The notes beneath the pieces are model-generated. The model worked only from the letters and a program-made list of their open reading frames with translations, was not told the origin of the DNA and searched no databases. From Shinella sp. H4-D48 (lineage in GTDB: Bacteria > Pseudomonadota > Alphaproteobacteria > Rhizobiales > Rhizobiaceae): DNA of 64,000 nucleotides. Where the stretch lies: contig NZ_CP093337.1 in the NCBI RefSeq assembly GCF_022637395.1, positions 914,001 through 978,000 of the forward strand, given 5' to 3'. The position numbers were made by a program, and so were the translations under genes. Shown here piece by piece: positions 1-10,692 of this stretch. Within the stretch, counting starts at the first letter, position 1. Each line of letters begins with the position of its first letter.

Positions 1-749
1 TCAAGGTCATCGCTTACGACCGCCTCATCCGCGATTCGGGCAATGTCAGCTACTACGCCACCTTCGACAACTTCCAGGTCGGTGTTCTCCAAGCCACCAG
101 CCTCGTCGATGGCCTGAAGGCGAAGTTCCCGGACACCAAGCCGTGGAACGTCGAGCTCTTCGGCGGTTCGCCGGACGACAACAACGCCTTCTTCTTCTAT
201 GACGGCGCGATGTCGGTTCTCCAGCCGCTGATCGACAAGGGTGACATCGTCATCAAGTCCGGCCAGACCGGCATGGAAACCGTCGGCACGCTGCGTTGGG
301 ACGGTGCCGTGGCTCAGGCCCGCATGGAAAACCTGCTGTCCTCGACCTACACCGATGGCCGCGTCGATGGCGTTCTTTCGCCTTATGACGGCCTTTCGAT
401 CGGCATCATCTCGGCCCTGAAGGGCGTCGGCTACGGCTCGGGCGACCAGCCGATGGCCATCGTCACCGGCCAGGACGCAGAACTGCCGTCCGTCAAGTCG
501 ATCCTCGCCGACGAACAGTATTCGACGGTCTTCAAGGACACGCGCGAACTCGCCAAGGTCACCGTCGGCATGGTCAACGCGATCATGGAAGGCAAGGAGC
601 CGGAAGTGAACGACACCAAGACCTACGACAACGGCGTCAAGGTCGTTCCGTCCTACCTGCTGAAGCCGGTTGCCGTGGACAAGTCCAATGCCGAGAAGAT
701 CCTCGTCACGGACTCGGCCTACTACACGGAAGACCAGATCAAGAACTGA
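1..749 (+). CDS. chvE: Sugar ABC transporter substrate-binding protein ChvE, 3' part
   Basis: This is the C-terminal part of a periplasmic aldose-binding protein; the reading frame is open from base 3 and the 5' end lies outside the window. The visible segment has the lobe architecture of the ChvE/MglB-like binding proteins: an early IAYDRLI stretch, a GSPDDNNA stretch in the ligand-binding region, and an ending [10 protein letters not shown]. In Agrobacterium, ChvE feeds a GguAB transporter and also presents sugars to the VirA sensor. The gguA and gguB genes directly downstream support the name. Whether this homologue has a signalling role cannot be seen from the sequence. A GC-rich hairpin with a T-rich tail follows the stop codon. 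Confidence 0.93.
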   Translation, partial: KVIAYDRLIRDSGNVSYYATFDNFQVGVLQATSLVDGLKAKFPDTKPWNVELFGGSPDDNNAFFFYDGAMSVLQPLIDKGDIVIKSGQTGMETVGTLRWDGAVAQARMENLLSSTYTDGRVDGVLSPYDGLSIGIISALKGVGYGSGDQPMAIVTGQDAELPSVKSILADEQYSTVFKDTRELAKVTVGMVNAIMEGKEPEVNDTKTYDNGVKVVPSYLLKPVAVDKSNAEKILVTDSAYYTEDQIKN

Positions 750-767
750 TCGTTCTTTTGTTCCCGG

Positions 768-800
768 GGGTTCGCGCTTCGCGTGCGGACCCTCTTTTCT
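768..800 (+). terminator. Hairpin after chvE, likely partial terminator
   Basis: A 10-bp stem (768-777 with 783-792, two G-U pairs) closes a 5-nt loop and is followed by TCTTTTCT. It begins about 18 nt after the chvE stop and lies 68 nt before the gguA start. Within a single transporter operon it could let most transcripts end after the binding-protein gene, giving excess ChvE over GguAB. The function is inferred from the structure alone. Confidence 0.55.
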
Positions 801-867
801 CCGGATCGCAGAGCGAATAGGCTCGGTTCCCCCGCCGCCCGGTGGGGATGACCGCTGGAAACTGTAT

Positions 868-2402
<1,535 letters not shown>

Positions 2403-2403
<1 letters not shown>

Positions 2404-3611
2404 TGGCCACCGATACAGCGACAAAGACGCCCCAGCCTTCGGTGGGGGATTATCTCAAGAAGAACATCCGCGAGTATGGCCTGCTGGTCGCGCTCGTCGT
2501 GATCATGATCTTCTTCCAGGTCATCACCAACGGCGTCCTCTTCCGCCCGGTCAACATCACCAACCTCGTGTTGCAGAACTCGTTCATCGTCATCATGGCG
2601 CTGGGCATGCTGCTGATCATCGTGGCGGGGCATATCGACCTGTCCGTCGGCTCCATCGTCGCCTTCATCGGCGCCATATCGGCGATCATGCTGGTGAAAT
2701 GGGGCCTTCCGGCCATTGTCGTTGTGCCGGCGTGCATCCTCGTCGGTGCGGTCATGGGCGCGGCGCAGGGCTACTGGGTGGCCTACCAGAAGATCCCGTC
2801 CTTCATCGTGACGCTTGCGGGTATGCTGGTTTTCCGCGGCATGACCTATGTCGTGCTCGGTGGCCGCCCCGTCGGTCCGTTTCCGAAGGATTTCCAGATA
2901 CTCTCGACGGGTTTCGTGCCGGACTTCCTGTCCTTCACCGATCCTTCGACGAGCCTGATCAAGAACTATTTCGCGCTGGTCATGATCGTGCTGCTCGTGG
3001 CCTACGCCATCTATGCCGGCCTGCGCGAGCGTCGTCTCAACGCGCTGCATGAAACCGAGAACGAGCCCTTCGCCTTCTTCGCCGTGCAGATGCTGATCAT
3101 CGGCGCCGTGGCGATCTTCCTCGGCTTCCAGCTCGCGACCTATCGCGGCCTGCCGAACGTTCTCGTCGTCATGGGCGTGCTGATCGCCTTCTACACCTTC
3201 GTGACGACGCGCACGACGATCGGCCGTCGCGTCTATGCGATGGGCGGAAACGAGAAGGCGGCGAAGCTTTCCGGTATCAACACCGAGCGGCTGACCTTCT
3301 ACACCTTCGTCAACATGGGCGCGCTTGCCGCACTTGCCGGCATGATCATCGCGGCCCGCCTGAATTCAGCGACGCCGAAAGCTGGCGTCGGCTTCGAGCT
3401 CGACGTGATCGCGGCCTGCTTCATCGGCGGTGCGTCGGCTTCGGGCGGCGTGGGCAAGATCACGGGCGCGGTCATCGGCGCGTTCATCATGGGCGTCATG
3501 AACAACGGCATGTCGATCATGGGCATCGGCATCGACTACCAGCAGCTCATCAAGGGCCTGGTGCTGCTCGCTGCCGTGTTCTTCGACGTCTACAACAAGA
3601 ACAAGGGCTGA
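2403..3611 (+). CDS. gguB: Sugar ABC transporter permease GguB
   Basis: This is the inner-membrane permease of the ChvE-GguAB importer, 402 residues, with many hydrophobic segments and the conserved AraH/RbsC-class stretches (AGHIDLSVGSIVAF near residue 80, GGASASGGVGKITGA near the C terminus). The start codon shares its A with the gguA stop, and a GGGGAG ribosome-binding site lies inside the end of gguA. Like GguB homologues it is longer than RbsC, with extra hydrophobic sequence in the middle (around residues 195-235). It must pair with GguA and ChvE to transport aldoses such as arabinose, galactose and xylose. Confidence 0.94.
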
Positions 3612-3740
3612 CCGGGTAACCGGTCAGGCCAAACAGGTTGCAAGCATGTTTGACCGGCCGCGCCAGCGGCCAGTGCGGCGGCGTGTGTCCGCCGCAGGTG
3701 CGAAGCCTTGGCTGATGCCGGGTTGAGGAAGGAAACGGAA

Positions 3741-4736
3741 ATGCTGATTTCGCAGGTATCCAACGCTGACGGTTCGATCACGGTCGTAGCACGCGAAGAA
3801 GGCGGCAAGGGCCGCGCGGTCAAGGGTGCGGAGAGCGTCTATGCACTGGCCATGGAAGCCGCCAATGCCGGTACGTCGCTGAAGGCCGTCATCGAGGGCA
3901 AGGGCTTTGGCGACGAGGTCGATCTCGAGGCGGCCTATGCCGCCGGTCGCCTTCTGCCGCCCATCACCCATCCGGATGCTGCGCATCTGCATCTCACGGG
4001 CACGGGCCTCACCCATCTCGGTTCGGCCGCCACGCGCGATTCCATGCACAAGAAGACGTCGGAAGCCGCCGAGGAGACGCTGACGGACTCCATGAAGATG
4101 TTCCGCATGGGGCTTGAGAACGGCAAGCCGAAGCCCGGCGAGAAGGGCGTCCAGCCGGAATGGTTCTACAAGGGCAACGGCACGCAGTCCGTCGCGCCGG
4201 GTGCCGCGCTCACCTCGCCGTCCTTCGCGCTTGATGGTGGTGAAGAGCCGGAAATGGCCGGCATTTACGTCATCGCTGCTGACGGCTCGCCCTTCCGCAT
4301 CGGCTTTGCCGTGTCGAACGAATTCTCCGATCATGTGACGGAGCGCATCAACTATCTCTACCTTGCGCACTCGAAGCTGCGTCAGGCGAGCTTCGGCCCG
4401 GAAATCCGCATCGGCGCCGCGCCCGATGACATCAGAGGTTTCTCGCGCATCGTCCGCGACGGCAAGGTTCTGTGGGAAAAGCCGTTCGTCTCCGGCGAGG
4501 CGAACATGTCCCACACCTTCGCCAATCTCGAATATCACCACTTCAAATACGGCCTGTTCCGCGTGCCGGGCGATATCCACGTCCATATGTTCGGCACGGC
4601 GACGCTGTCCTTCGGCGACGGCATCCGCACGCAGGAAGGTGACGTGTTCGAGATCGGCGCTGACGGGTTCGGCCTGCCGCTGCGCAATCCGCTTGCCATC
4701 GCCAAGGAAGAAGAGATCGAAATCCGCCAGCTCTGA
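3741..4736 (+). CDS. gguC: GguC / AraD1-family dehydratase (FAH superfamily)
   Basis: This 331-residue protein belongs to the fumarylacetoacetate-hydrolase fold family known as GguC or AraD1. In non-phosphorylative L-arabinose pathways AraD1 proteins are assigned as L-2-keto-3-deoxyarabonate dehydratase, yielding 2-oxoglutarate semialdehyde. The genes for the next enzyme (semialdehyde dehydrogenase) and the preceding one (L-arabinonate dehydratase) lie immediately downstream, which supports that role here. The FAH-like core includes GAEIPILG-type GPEIRIGAAPDDIRG and HMFGTATLSFGDGI stretches in the C-terminal half. I chose MLISQVSN as the start because GAGGAAGGA precedes it at good spacing; an upstream GTG-type start would add 11 residues. 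The 130-bp gap after gguB contains GC-rich hairpins without a T-run. Confidence 0.85.
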   Translation: MLISQVSNADGSITVVAREEGGKGRAVKGAESVYALAMEAANAGTSLKAVIEGKGFGDEVDLEAAYAAGRLLPPITHPDAAHLHLTGTGLTHLGSAATRDSMHKKTSEAAEETLTDSMKMFRMGLENGKPKPGEKGVQPEWFYKGNGTQSVAPGAALTSPSFALDGGEEPEMAGIYVIAADGSPFRIGFAVSNEFSDHVTERINYLYLAHSKLRQASFGPEIRIGAAPDDIRGFSRIVRDGKVLWEKPFVSGEANMSHTFANLEYHHFKYGLFRVPGDIHVHMFGTATLSFGDGIRTQEGDVFEIGADGFGLPLRNPLAIAKEEEIEIRQL

Positions 4737-4760
4737 GGCTGCGGATAGGAGGCTGATACC

Positions 4761-6194
4761 ATGACGATCCACCAGAACCTGATTGCCGGCGAATGGGTCG
4801 GTGCAGACGGCGTCGAGAATATCAACCCGTCGAATACCGGCGACGTCGTCGGAACCTATGCCCGCGCCTCCGTCGAAGACACCAAGGCGGCCATCGCTGC
4901 GGCAAAGGCAGCGTTTCCTGCCTGGTCGCGCTCGGGCATTCTCGAGCGCCACGCCATCCTGCGCAAGGCTGCCGATGAGATCCTCGCCCGCAAGGACGAG
5001 CTTGGTCGCCTCCTGTCGCGCGAAGAGGGCAAGACGCTGGCGGAAGGTATCGGCGAAACGGTGCGCGCCGGCCAGATCTTCGATTTCTTCGCCGGTGAAT
5101 GTCTGCGGCTTGCCGGTGAGGTGCTGCCGTCGGTGCGGCCGAATATCGGCGTTGAGATCACCCGCGAGCCGGTCGGCGTCGTCGGCATTATCACGCCCTG
5201 GAACTTCCCCATCGCCATTCCCGCCTGGAAGATCGCGCCCGCGCTCTGCTATGGCAACACGGTCGTCTTCAAGCCGGCCGAACTGGTGCCGGGCTGCTCC
5301 TGGGCCATCGTCGATATCCTCGTGCGGGCCGGCCTGCCGAAGGGCGTCCTGAACCTTGTCATGGGCAAGGGCTCGGTCGTCGGCCAGACCATGCTGGACA
5401 GCCCTGATGTCAACGCCATCACGTTCACCGGCTCCACCGGTACGGGCAAGCGTGTCGCCGTCGCCTCCGTCGAGCATAACCGCAAGTACCAGCTCGAAAT
5501 GGGCGGAAAGAACCCCTTCGTCGTGCTCGACGATGCCGATCTCGGCGTCGCGGTCGAAGCCGCCGTCAACTCGGCCTTCTTCTCGACCGGCCAGCGCTGC
5601 ACGGCCTCCTCGCGCGTCATCGTGACGGAAGGCATTCATGACCGGTTCGTCGCCGCGGTGGGCGAGCGGCTGAAGAGCGTCGTCGTGGACGATGCGCTCA
5701 AGGCCGGCACGCATATCGGCCCGGTCGTGGATGAAACGCAGCTCAAGCAGGACACCGACTATATCGAGATCGGCCAAAAGGAAGGCGCAAAGCTCGCCTT
5801 CGGTGGCGATCTTCTGAAGCGCGACACGCCCGGCTTCTATCTGGCGCCGGCGCTCTTTACCGAGGCCACGAACGACATGCGCATCTCGCGCGAGGAGATC
5901 TTCGGCCCCGTCGCCGCCGTTATCCGCGTCAAGGATTACGAGGAAGCGCTGGCGATTGCCAACGACACGCCGTTCGGCCTGTCCTCGGGCATCGCGACGA
6001 CCAGCCTCAAGCACGCCACCCATTTCAAGCGCAATGCCGAGGCCGGCATGGTGATGGTCAACCTGCCGACGGCGGGTGTCGATTTCCATGTGCCGTTCGG
6101 TGGGCGCAAGGGATCGTCCTTCGGCTCGCGCGAGCAGGGCAAATACGCCAACGAATTCTACACAACCGTCAAGACCGCCTACACCCTGGCGTGA
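4761..6194 (+). CDS. 2-Oxoglutarate semialdehyde dehydrogenase (aldehyde dehydrogenase family)
   Basis: This is an NAD(P)-dependent aldehyde dehydrogenase of 477 residues. It shows the family signatures TPWNFPIA (cofactor and oxyanion Asn), FKPAE (cofactor Lys), FTGSTGTGK, LEMGGKNP (general-base Glu) and FSTGQRCTAS with the catalytic Cys near residue 280. Position between gguC/araD1 and L-arabinonate dehydratase argues that its substrate is 2-oxoglutarate semialdehyde, the last intermediate of non-phosphorylative pentose breakdown. Succinate-semialdehyde dehydrogenases look similar, so the specificity rests on context. A strong AGGAGG ribosome-binding site lies 8-9 nt before the ATG, and the gene follows gguC by 24 nt. 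Confidence 0.88.
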   Translation: MTIHQNLIAGEWVGADGVENINPSNTGDVVGTYARASVEDTKAAIAAAKAAFPAWSRSGILERHAILRKAADEILARKDELGRLLSREEGKTLAEGIGETVRAGQIFDFFAGECLRLAGEVLPSVRPNIGVEITREPVGVVGIITPWNFPIAIPAWKIAPALCYGNTVVFKPAELVPGCSWAIVDILVRAGLPKGVLNLVMGKGSVVGQTMLDSPDVNAITFTGSTGTGKRVAVASVEHNRKYQLEMGGKNPFVVLDDADLGVAVEAAVNSAFFSTGQRCTASSRVIVTEGIHDRFVAAVGERLKSVVVDDALKAGTHIGPVVDETQLKQDTDYIEIGQKEGAKLAFGGDLLKRDTPGFYLAPALFTEATNDMRISREEIFGPVAAVIRVKDYEEALAIANDTPFGLSSGIATTSLKHATHFKRNAEAGMVMVNLPTAGVDFHVPFGGRKGSSFGSREQGKYANEFYTTVKTAYTLA

Positions 6195-6242
6195 GACAAA
6201 GGCCGTTCGGGCTTCCGGGCGGTCCCTTCAAGGACTGTAAAG

Positions 6243-7982
6243 ATGACGAAGAAAGCGGAATGGCCGCGCAGGCTGCGGTCGCAGGAATGGTACGGCGGCA
6301 CCAGCCGTGACGTGATCTACCATCGCGGCTGGATGAAGAACCAGGGTTATCCGCATGACCTGTTCGACGGACGGCCGGTGATCGGCATCCTCAACACCTG
6401 GTCGGACATGACGCCCTGCAACGGCCACCTGCGCGAGCTTGCAGAGAAGGTGAAGGCGGGCATCTGGGAGGCCGGCGGTTTCCCGATGGAAGTACCGGTC
6501 TTCTCGGCGTCGGAGAACACGTTCCGCCCTACGGCGATGATGTATCGCAACCTCGCGGCTCTCGCCATCGAGGAAACCATTCGCGGCCAACCCATGGATG
6601 GCTGCGTGCTCATGGTCGGCTGTGACAAGACCACGCCGTCGCTTTTGATGGCCGCCGCCTCCGTCGATCTGCCTTCGATCGTCGTCACCGGCGGGCCGAT
6701 GCTGAACGGTTATTTCCGCGGCGAGCGTGTCGGTTCCGGCACGCATCTTTGGAAGTTCTCCGAGATGGTGAAGGCCGGCGAGATGACGCAGGCCGAATTC
6801 CTCGAGGCCGAGGCCTCGATGAGCCGTTCGTCGGGCACCTGCAACACGATGGGTACGGCCTCCACCATGGCTTCCATGGCCGAGGCCCTGGGTATGGCGC
6901 TGTCAGGCAATGCGGCCATTCCGGGCGTCGACAGCCGCCGCAAGGTCGTGGCGCAGCTTACCGGTCGTCGCATCGTCCAGATGGTCAAGGACGACCTGAA
7001 GCCGTCTGATATCATGACGAAGCAGGCCTTCGAGAATGCCATCCGCACCAATGCGGCCATCGGCGGCTCGACCAATGCGGTCATCCACCTGCTCGCCATG
7101 GCCGGCCGCGTCGGCATCGACCTGACGCTGGACGACTGGGATCGTTGCGGCCGCGACGTGCCCACCATCGTCAACCTCATGCCGTCGGGCAAGTACCTGA
7201 TGGAAGAGTTCTTCTATGCCGGCGGTCTTCCGGTCGTACTGAAGCGCCTCGGCGAAGCGGGCCTGTTGCACAAGGATGCCATCACCGTTTCGGGCGAGAC
7301 CGTCTGGGACGAGGTGAAGGATGTCGTCAACTGGAACGAGGACGTCATCCTGCCGGCTGAAAAAGCGCTGACGCAGTCGGGCGGCATCGTCGTCGTGCGC
7401 GGCAATCTCGCGCCGAAGGGCGCGGTGCTGAAGCCGTCGGCAGCCTCGCCGCATCTTCTGACGCATCGCGGCCGCGCCGTCGTCTTCGAGGATATCGACG
7501 ACTACAAGGCCAAGATCAACGACGACAATCTCGACATCGACGAGACCTGCGTCATGGTCATGAAGAACTGCGGTCCGAGGGGGTATCCCGGCATGGCCGA
7601 GGTCGGCAATATGGGCCTTCCGCCCAAGGTGCTGAAAAAGGGCATCACCGACATGGTACGCATCTCCGATGCCCGCATGTCCGGCACGGCCTATGGCACC
7701 GTCGTCCTGCACACCTCGCCGGAAGCCGCCGTCGGCGGCCCGCTGGCGGTCGTGAAGAATGGCGACATGATCGAGCTTGATGTGCCGAACCGTCGCCTGC
7801 ATCTCGACATCTCGGACGAGGAGCTGGCGCGTCGCCTCGCCGAATGGCAGCCGAACCACGAGCAGCCCGCCTCGGGCTACGCCTGGCTGCACCAGCAGCA
7901 CGTGCAGGGTGCCGATACCGGCGCGGACCTCGACTTCCTCAAGGGCTGCCGTGGCAGCGCGGTCGGCAAAGACAGTCACTGA
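6243..7982 (+). CDS. araC: L-arabinonate dehydratase (IlvD/Edd family)
   Basis: This is a 579-residue IlvD/Edd-family dehydratase that would convert L-arabinonate to L-2-keto-3-deoxyarabonate using a [2Fe-2S] cluster and Mg. The three cluster cysteines fall at residues 59 (SDMTPCNGH), 127 (MVGCDKT) and 200 (SSGTCNTMG). To my knowledge these are the same positions as in the structurally characterised Rhizobium leguminosarum L-arabinonate dehydratase, which has the same length. The C-terminal MKNCGPRGYPGM block is also typical. An AAGGA ribosome-binding site precedes the ATG. It is the last gene of the arabinose block. The name araC follows pathway nomenclature and is unrelated to the AraC regulator. 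Confidence 0.88.
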   Translation: MTKKAEWPRRLRSQEWYGGTSRDVIYHRGWMKNQGYPHDLFDGRPVIGILNTWSDMTPCNGHLRELAEKVKAGIWEAGGFPMEVPVFSASENTFRPTAMMYRNLAALAIEETIRGQPMDGCVLMVGCDKTTPSLLMAAASVDLPSIVVTGGPMLNGYFRGERVGSGTHLWKFSEMVKAGEMTQAEFLEAEASMSRSSGTCNTMGTASTMASMAEALGMALSGNAAIPGVDSRRKVVAQLTGRRIVQMVKDDLKPSDIMTKQAFENAIRTNAAIGGSTNAVIHLLAMAGRVGIDLTLDDWDRCGRDVPTIVNLMPSGKYLMEEFFYAGGLPVVLKRLGEAGLLHKDAITVSGETVWDEVKDVVNWNEDVILPAEKALTQSGGIVVVRGNLAPKGAVLKPSAASPHLLTHRGRAVVFEDIDDYKAKINDDNLDIDETCVMVMKNCGPRGYPGMAEVGNMGLPPKVLKKGITDMVRISDARMSGTAYGTVVLHTSPEAAVGGPLAVVKNGDMIELDVPNRRLHLDISDEELARRLAEWQPNHEQPASGYAWLHQQHVQGADTGADLDFLKGCRGSAVGKDSH

Positions 7983-7990
7983 GCTTTCGC

Positions 7991-8018
7991 GGGCGCGGTT
8001 CCAGGAGCCGCGCCCGAT
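7991..8018 (+). terminator. Terminator after L-arabinonate dehydratase
   Basis: A perfect 8-bp GC stem (7991-7998 with 8008-8015) with a 9-nt loop follows the dehydratase stop by 8 nt and is succeeded by a short ATTT. It probably ends the chvE-ggu-ara transcript. Confidence 0.55.
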
Positions 8019-8182
8019 TTGTATCGTTTCGAGACAGCCGGTTGATGTCTCACTCCGCTGGCAACGATTTTTTTTCCCCTTTACCGGTCATTTTCGTTCC
8101 CGCACGGAACCGGCGAGCCATCGCGCCCTTTCAACTTACGATACGGTCCAATCCCGGCCCGTTCGCTGAAAGGTAGGTTCCC

Positions 8183-8869
8183 ATGTTTGAAAGATCACAA
8201 GGCGTTTCGATCCCCAGAATTACGGGTGCGTTGCTGGCTGCGGTGGTTCTTGCCGTGCCCGTGCACGCGCTTGCTCAGCAGAAAAGCCGTGGCGGACTTG
8301 GAGTCGGCGTTGGCGTCAGCGTCGGCGGTGTGAAAGCCGGTGTCGGTGCCAATGTCGGGGGTAGCAAGGGCCTTGCAAGCGTTGGCGTCGGTGCCAGCGT
8401 CGGCGGTTCCAACGGTATCAACGCACGCTCGAACACAACGGTCGGCGGCTCGCGCGGACTGGCGGATTCCCGCACGACCGCCTCCGTCGGCGGCCGCAAC
8501 GGTGTGAATGCCGGGGTGAATGCGAATGTCGGCGGTTCCCGCGGACTGGTTGATGCCGGCGTGAATGCCCGTGTCGGCGGTGCCAACGGGCTGCGTGCCA
8601 ATGTCGGTGCGAATGTCGGCGGACGCGGCCTGCTTGATGCGAATGTTGATGTCGGCATCGGTGGAGGCACGGGCGTCACGCCGAGCAATCCGGGCGGTGG
8701 CACGTCGACGGGCCCAAGGGGCCGTGATCGCGATGTCCTGCGGCAATTCTCGCAGATGTCGCGCAGCGAGCGCATGCAGCTCATCAAGCGTTGCCGCAGC
8801 GTGAATAGCGGCGGTTACGACGCGAGTCTCGTGTCGCTCTGCCGTCTGCTGGAAACGGCATCCCGCTAG
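8183..8869 (+). CDS. Secreted glycine-rich repeat protein, function unknown
   Basis: I do not recognise a function. The 228-residue product opens with a basic start and a hydrophobic stretch (about residues 11-31) ending VHALAQQ, a plausible Sec signal peptide. Residues about 36-165 are a low-complexity array of roughly 14-residue units that each begin VGG followed by xxG and a hydrophobic residue, with Asn/Ala/Val filling, for example VGGSRGLVDAGVNAR. Such periodic VGG/NAG units suggest a beta-rich fibrous fold at the cell surface or in the periplasm. After a Gly/Pro/Thr linker, a 45-residue charged C-terminal domain (DVLRQFSQMSRSERMQLIKR onward) has two cysteines that might form a disulfide. 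An AGGTAGG ribosome-binding site precedes the ATG. The gene stands alone between terminators. Confidence 0.75.
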   Translation: MFERSQGVSIPRITGALLAAVVLAVPVHALAQQKSRGGLGVGVGVSVGGVKAGVGANVGGSKGLASVGVGASVGGSNGINARSNTTVGGSRGLADSRTTASVGGRNGVNAGVNANVGGSRGLVDAGVNARVGGANGLRANVGANVGGRGLLDANVDVGIGGGTGVTPSNPGGGTSTGPRGRDRDVLRQFSQMSRSERMQLIKRCRSVNSGGYDASLVSLCRLLETASR

Positions 8870-8875
8870 TGGCAC

Positions 8876-8906
8876 AGACGTGGCGGCCTTTTCGGCCGCC
8901 ACGTCT
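8876..8906. terminator. Strong bidirectional terminator
   Basis: A perfect 13-bp inverted repeat (8876-8888 with 8894-8906) with a 5-nt TTTTC loop sits between the converging repeat-protein gene and the transglutaminase-like gene. Its last base is the first base of the minus-strand stop codon, so the hairpin fills the whole intergenic space and can serve both directions. Confidence 0.75.
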
Positions 8907-9727
8907 CAACTCTGGCTTTGCGACTGGCTCTGACCAGTCTCTTCCACGCGGATCGCGACATTCATCGTCTCCGCTGCAAGTCCCACCACCATGCCGGACA
9001 CGGGGGCCGCGTCCCTGTAGTCGAGGCCGGTCGACAGCCGCACATACCGCTCGTCGGGGCAGATCTTGTTGGCCGCATCGAACCCGACCCAGCCGAGGCC
9101 CTGCAGATGAACCTCCGCCCAGGCGTGGCTCGCGGTCTGCGCCGGCTCGTCCATGAGCAGGTAGCCCGAGACATAGCGGGCCGGCAGGCCGAGATGGCGC
9201 GCGGCGGAAATGAGGACATGGGCATGGTCCTGGCAGACGCCCTGCTTTTTCTCCAGAGCCTGTTCGGCCGTCGTGTCCGCCGCGGTCTCGCCCTGCCGGT
9301 AGGCGACAGCCTCGTGCAGCTTCGCCATCAGGTCGTGCATGCGCGAAAGCTCGCTGTCGCCGGCAGACGACTTGGCCAGTTCGCGGACAAGCCTGCCGGG
9401 CTTGGTGAGCGGCGTCTCGCGCAGGTAGAGCCAGAGCGGCACGAAACCCTGGTGCGGCCCGAACACGCCGGCCCGGTCTTCCGTCTCCACCTCGCCTTCA
9501 GCGACAATGCGGATCGTCACCTGCTCGGCGTCCGTGCTGACGAGATCGACGTGGTTGCCGAAATGATCGGTATAACCTGCCTCGAGATTGGCGCCATGCA
9601 CGGTGGTCTTCCAGTCCCGCACGGTCTGGCCCGGATAGTTCCTGGGCGTCAGGCGCAGCCGTTGCAGCGAGTACTGCACGGGGTCGGCATAATGATATTC
9701 CGTCGTGTGGCTGATCTTCAGTCGCAT
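8906..9727 (-). CDS. Transglutaminase-like family protein
   Basis: This 273-residue protein has an N-terminal bacterial transglutaminase-like beta domain (starting MRLKISHTTEYHYADPV) followed by the papain-like transglutaminase core. The catalytic Cys lies in QGVCQDHAHV, the His in ASHAWAEVHL and the Asp in GFDAANK, so the triad looks complete and the enzyme could act as a protease or acyl transferase. There is no signal peptide, which suggests a cytoplasmic location. It is the last gene of a minus-strand operon with the alpha-E and circularly permuted ATP-grasp genes, a conserved bacterial trio predicted to take part in peptide ligation and processing. No substrate is known. Confidence 0.88.
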   Translation of the reverse strand: MRLKISHTTEYHYADPVQYSLQRLRLTPRNYPGQTVRDWKTTVHGANLEAGYTDHFGNHVDLVSTDAEQVTIRIVAEGEVETEDRAGVFGPHQGFVPLWLYLRETPLTKPGRLVRELAKSSAGDSELSRMHDLMAKLHEAVAYRQGETAADTTAEQALEKKQGVCQDHAHVLISAARHLGLPARYVSGYLLMDEPAQTASHAWAEVHLQGLGWVGFDAANKICPDERYVRLSTGLDYRDAAPVSGMVVGLAAETMNVAIRVEETGQSQSQSQS

Positions 9728-9746
9728 CCTCTGCCCTCGTCAGCCG

Positions 9747-10688
9747 CTAGCGATAGAAACGGTAGCCTTCGGAGATCTCTTCCCCGAGGCGGTTGTTATA
9801 GACGATGAATTCCTCGATGAATTCGTGCAGGCCCTGTTCCATGATGTCTTCCATGGCGCGGCTGCGCAGCAGCAGCATGGTCGAGGACGCCGTGTCATGG
9901 GCGGCATGGCTCTCGCCGTAGAGCCTGGCGAGATAGCCGAGATTGGTCACGATCTTGTCGTAGCTATAGGCCAGCGAGCGTGGCATACGGTCGTTGAGGA
10001 TCAGGAAATCCGCGATGTTGGCGGGCGAATAGTCGCCGTCATAGACCCAGCTGTACGAGCGGTGCGCCGAGACGGAGCGCAGGATGGACTCCCACTGCTT
10101 GTTGTCGAGCGAGGATCCGACCTTGGCGATGGCCGGCAGCAGCACGTAGTATTTGACGTCGAGAATGCGCGCGGTGTTGTCCGCCCGCTCGATGAAGGTG
10201 CCGATGCGCGAGAAGTTATAGATGTCATCGCGCAGCATGGTGCCGTGGAACGCGCCGCGGATTAGGCCGGTCCTGCGCTTGATGACATCGATGATCTCGG
10301 GCATGTCGGCCGGCTTGGCGCGTTTGGACAGGAGCTGTTTCAGCTCGATCCAGCACTCGTTTGTCGCTTCCCAGGTCTCCCGGGTCAGCGCGGTGCGCAC
10401 CATGCGGGCGTTGTTGCGCGCCGAATCGATGCACGACATCACGCTCGAGGGGTTTGCGCGGTCGCGCAGCAGAAAGTCGATCGCATCCGCGCTTGTCAGC
10501 GTGGCGTGCACGGCGTCGAAATCCTCTCTCACGCCTGCGCTTTGCAGCACGCCGTCCCAGTCCTCTTCCGACGAGCCGGAGCGCGTGAGCGCCATGCGCA
10601 GGCCCGCGTCGATCAGGCGGGCAATGTTTTCAGCCCGCTCGATATAGCGGAACATCCAGTATAGGCCGTTTGCAGTGCGTCCCAGCAT
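9747..10688 (-). CDS. Alpha-E domain-containing protein (COG2307 family)
   Basis: This 313-residue, mostly alpha-helical protein starts MLGRTANGLYWMFRYIERAENIAR, the hallmark opening of the alpha-E family. It has no signal peptide and no recognisable metal or nucleotide motif. It nearly always accompanies the circularly permuted ATP-grasp protein, as here: its start lies 4 nt after that gene's stop, and its GGAGG ribosome-binding site is inside the end of that gene, so translation is coupled. The biochemical role is unknown; a scaffold or partner for the ligase is the usual proposal. Confidence 0.88.
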   Translation of the reverse strand: MLGRTANGLYWMFRYIERAENIARLIDAGLRMALTRSGSSEEDWDGVLQSAGVREDFDAVHATLTSADAIDFLLRDRANPSSVMSCIDSARNNARMVRTALTRETWEATNECWIELKQLLSKRAKPADMPEIIDVIKRRTGLIRGAFHGTMLRDDIYNFSRIGTFIERADNTARILDVKYYVLLPAIAKVGSSLDNKQWESILRSVSAHRSYSWVYDGDYSPANIADFLILNDRMPRSLAYSYDKIVTNLGYLARLYGESHAAHDTASSTMLLLRSRAMEDIMEQGLHEFIEEFIVYNNRLGEEISEGYRFYR

Positions 10689-10692
10689 CGGC

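Noticed and set aside
3624-6089. An 821-codon open frame antisense to gguC and the aldehyde dehydrogenase
   Set aside because: It is a GC-bias shadow: it spans two well-supported genes and has no homology signal.
8290-8690. Periodic DNA repeats considered as a CRISPR or satellite array
   Set aside because: The repetition is at the codon level inside a gene, with no constant repeat and unique spacers.
8195-8902. Antisense open frames across the glycine-rich repeat gene
   Set aside because: The repeat leaves all frames open; only the plus frame has a signal peptide and ribosome-binding site.
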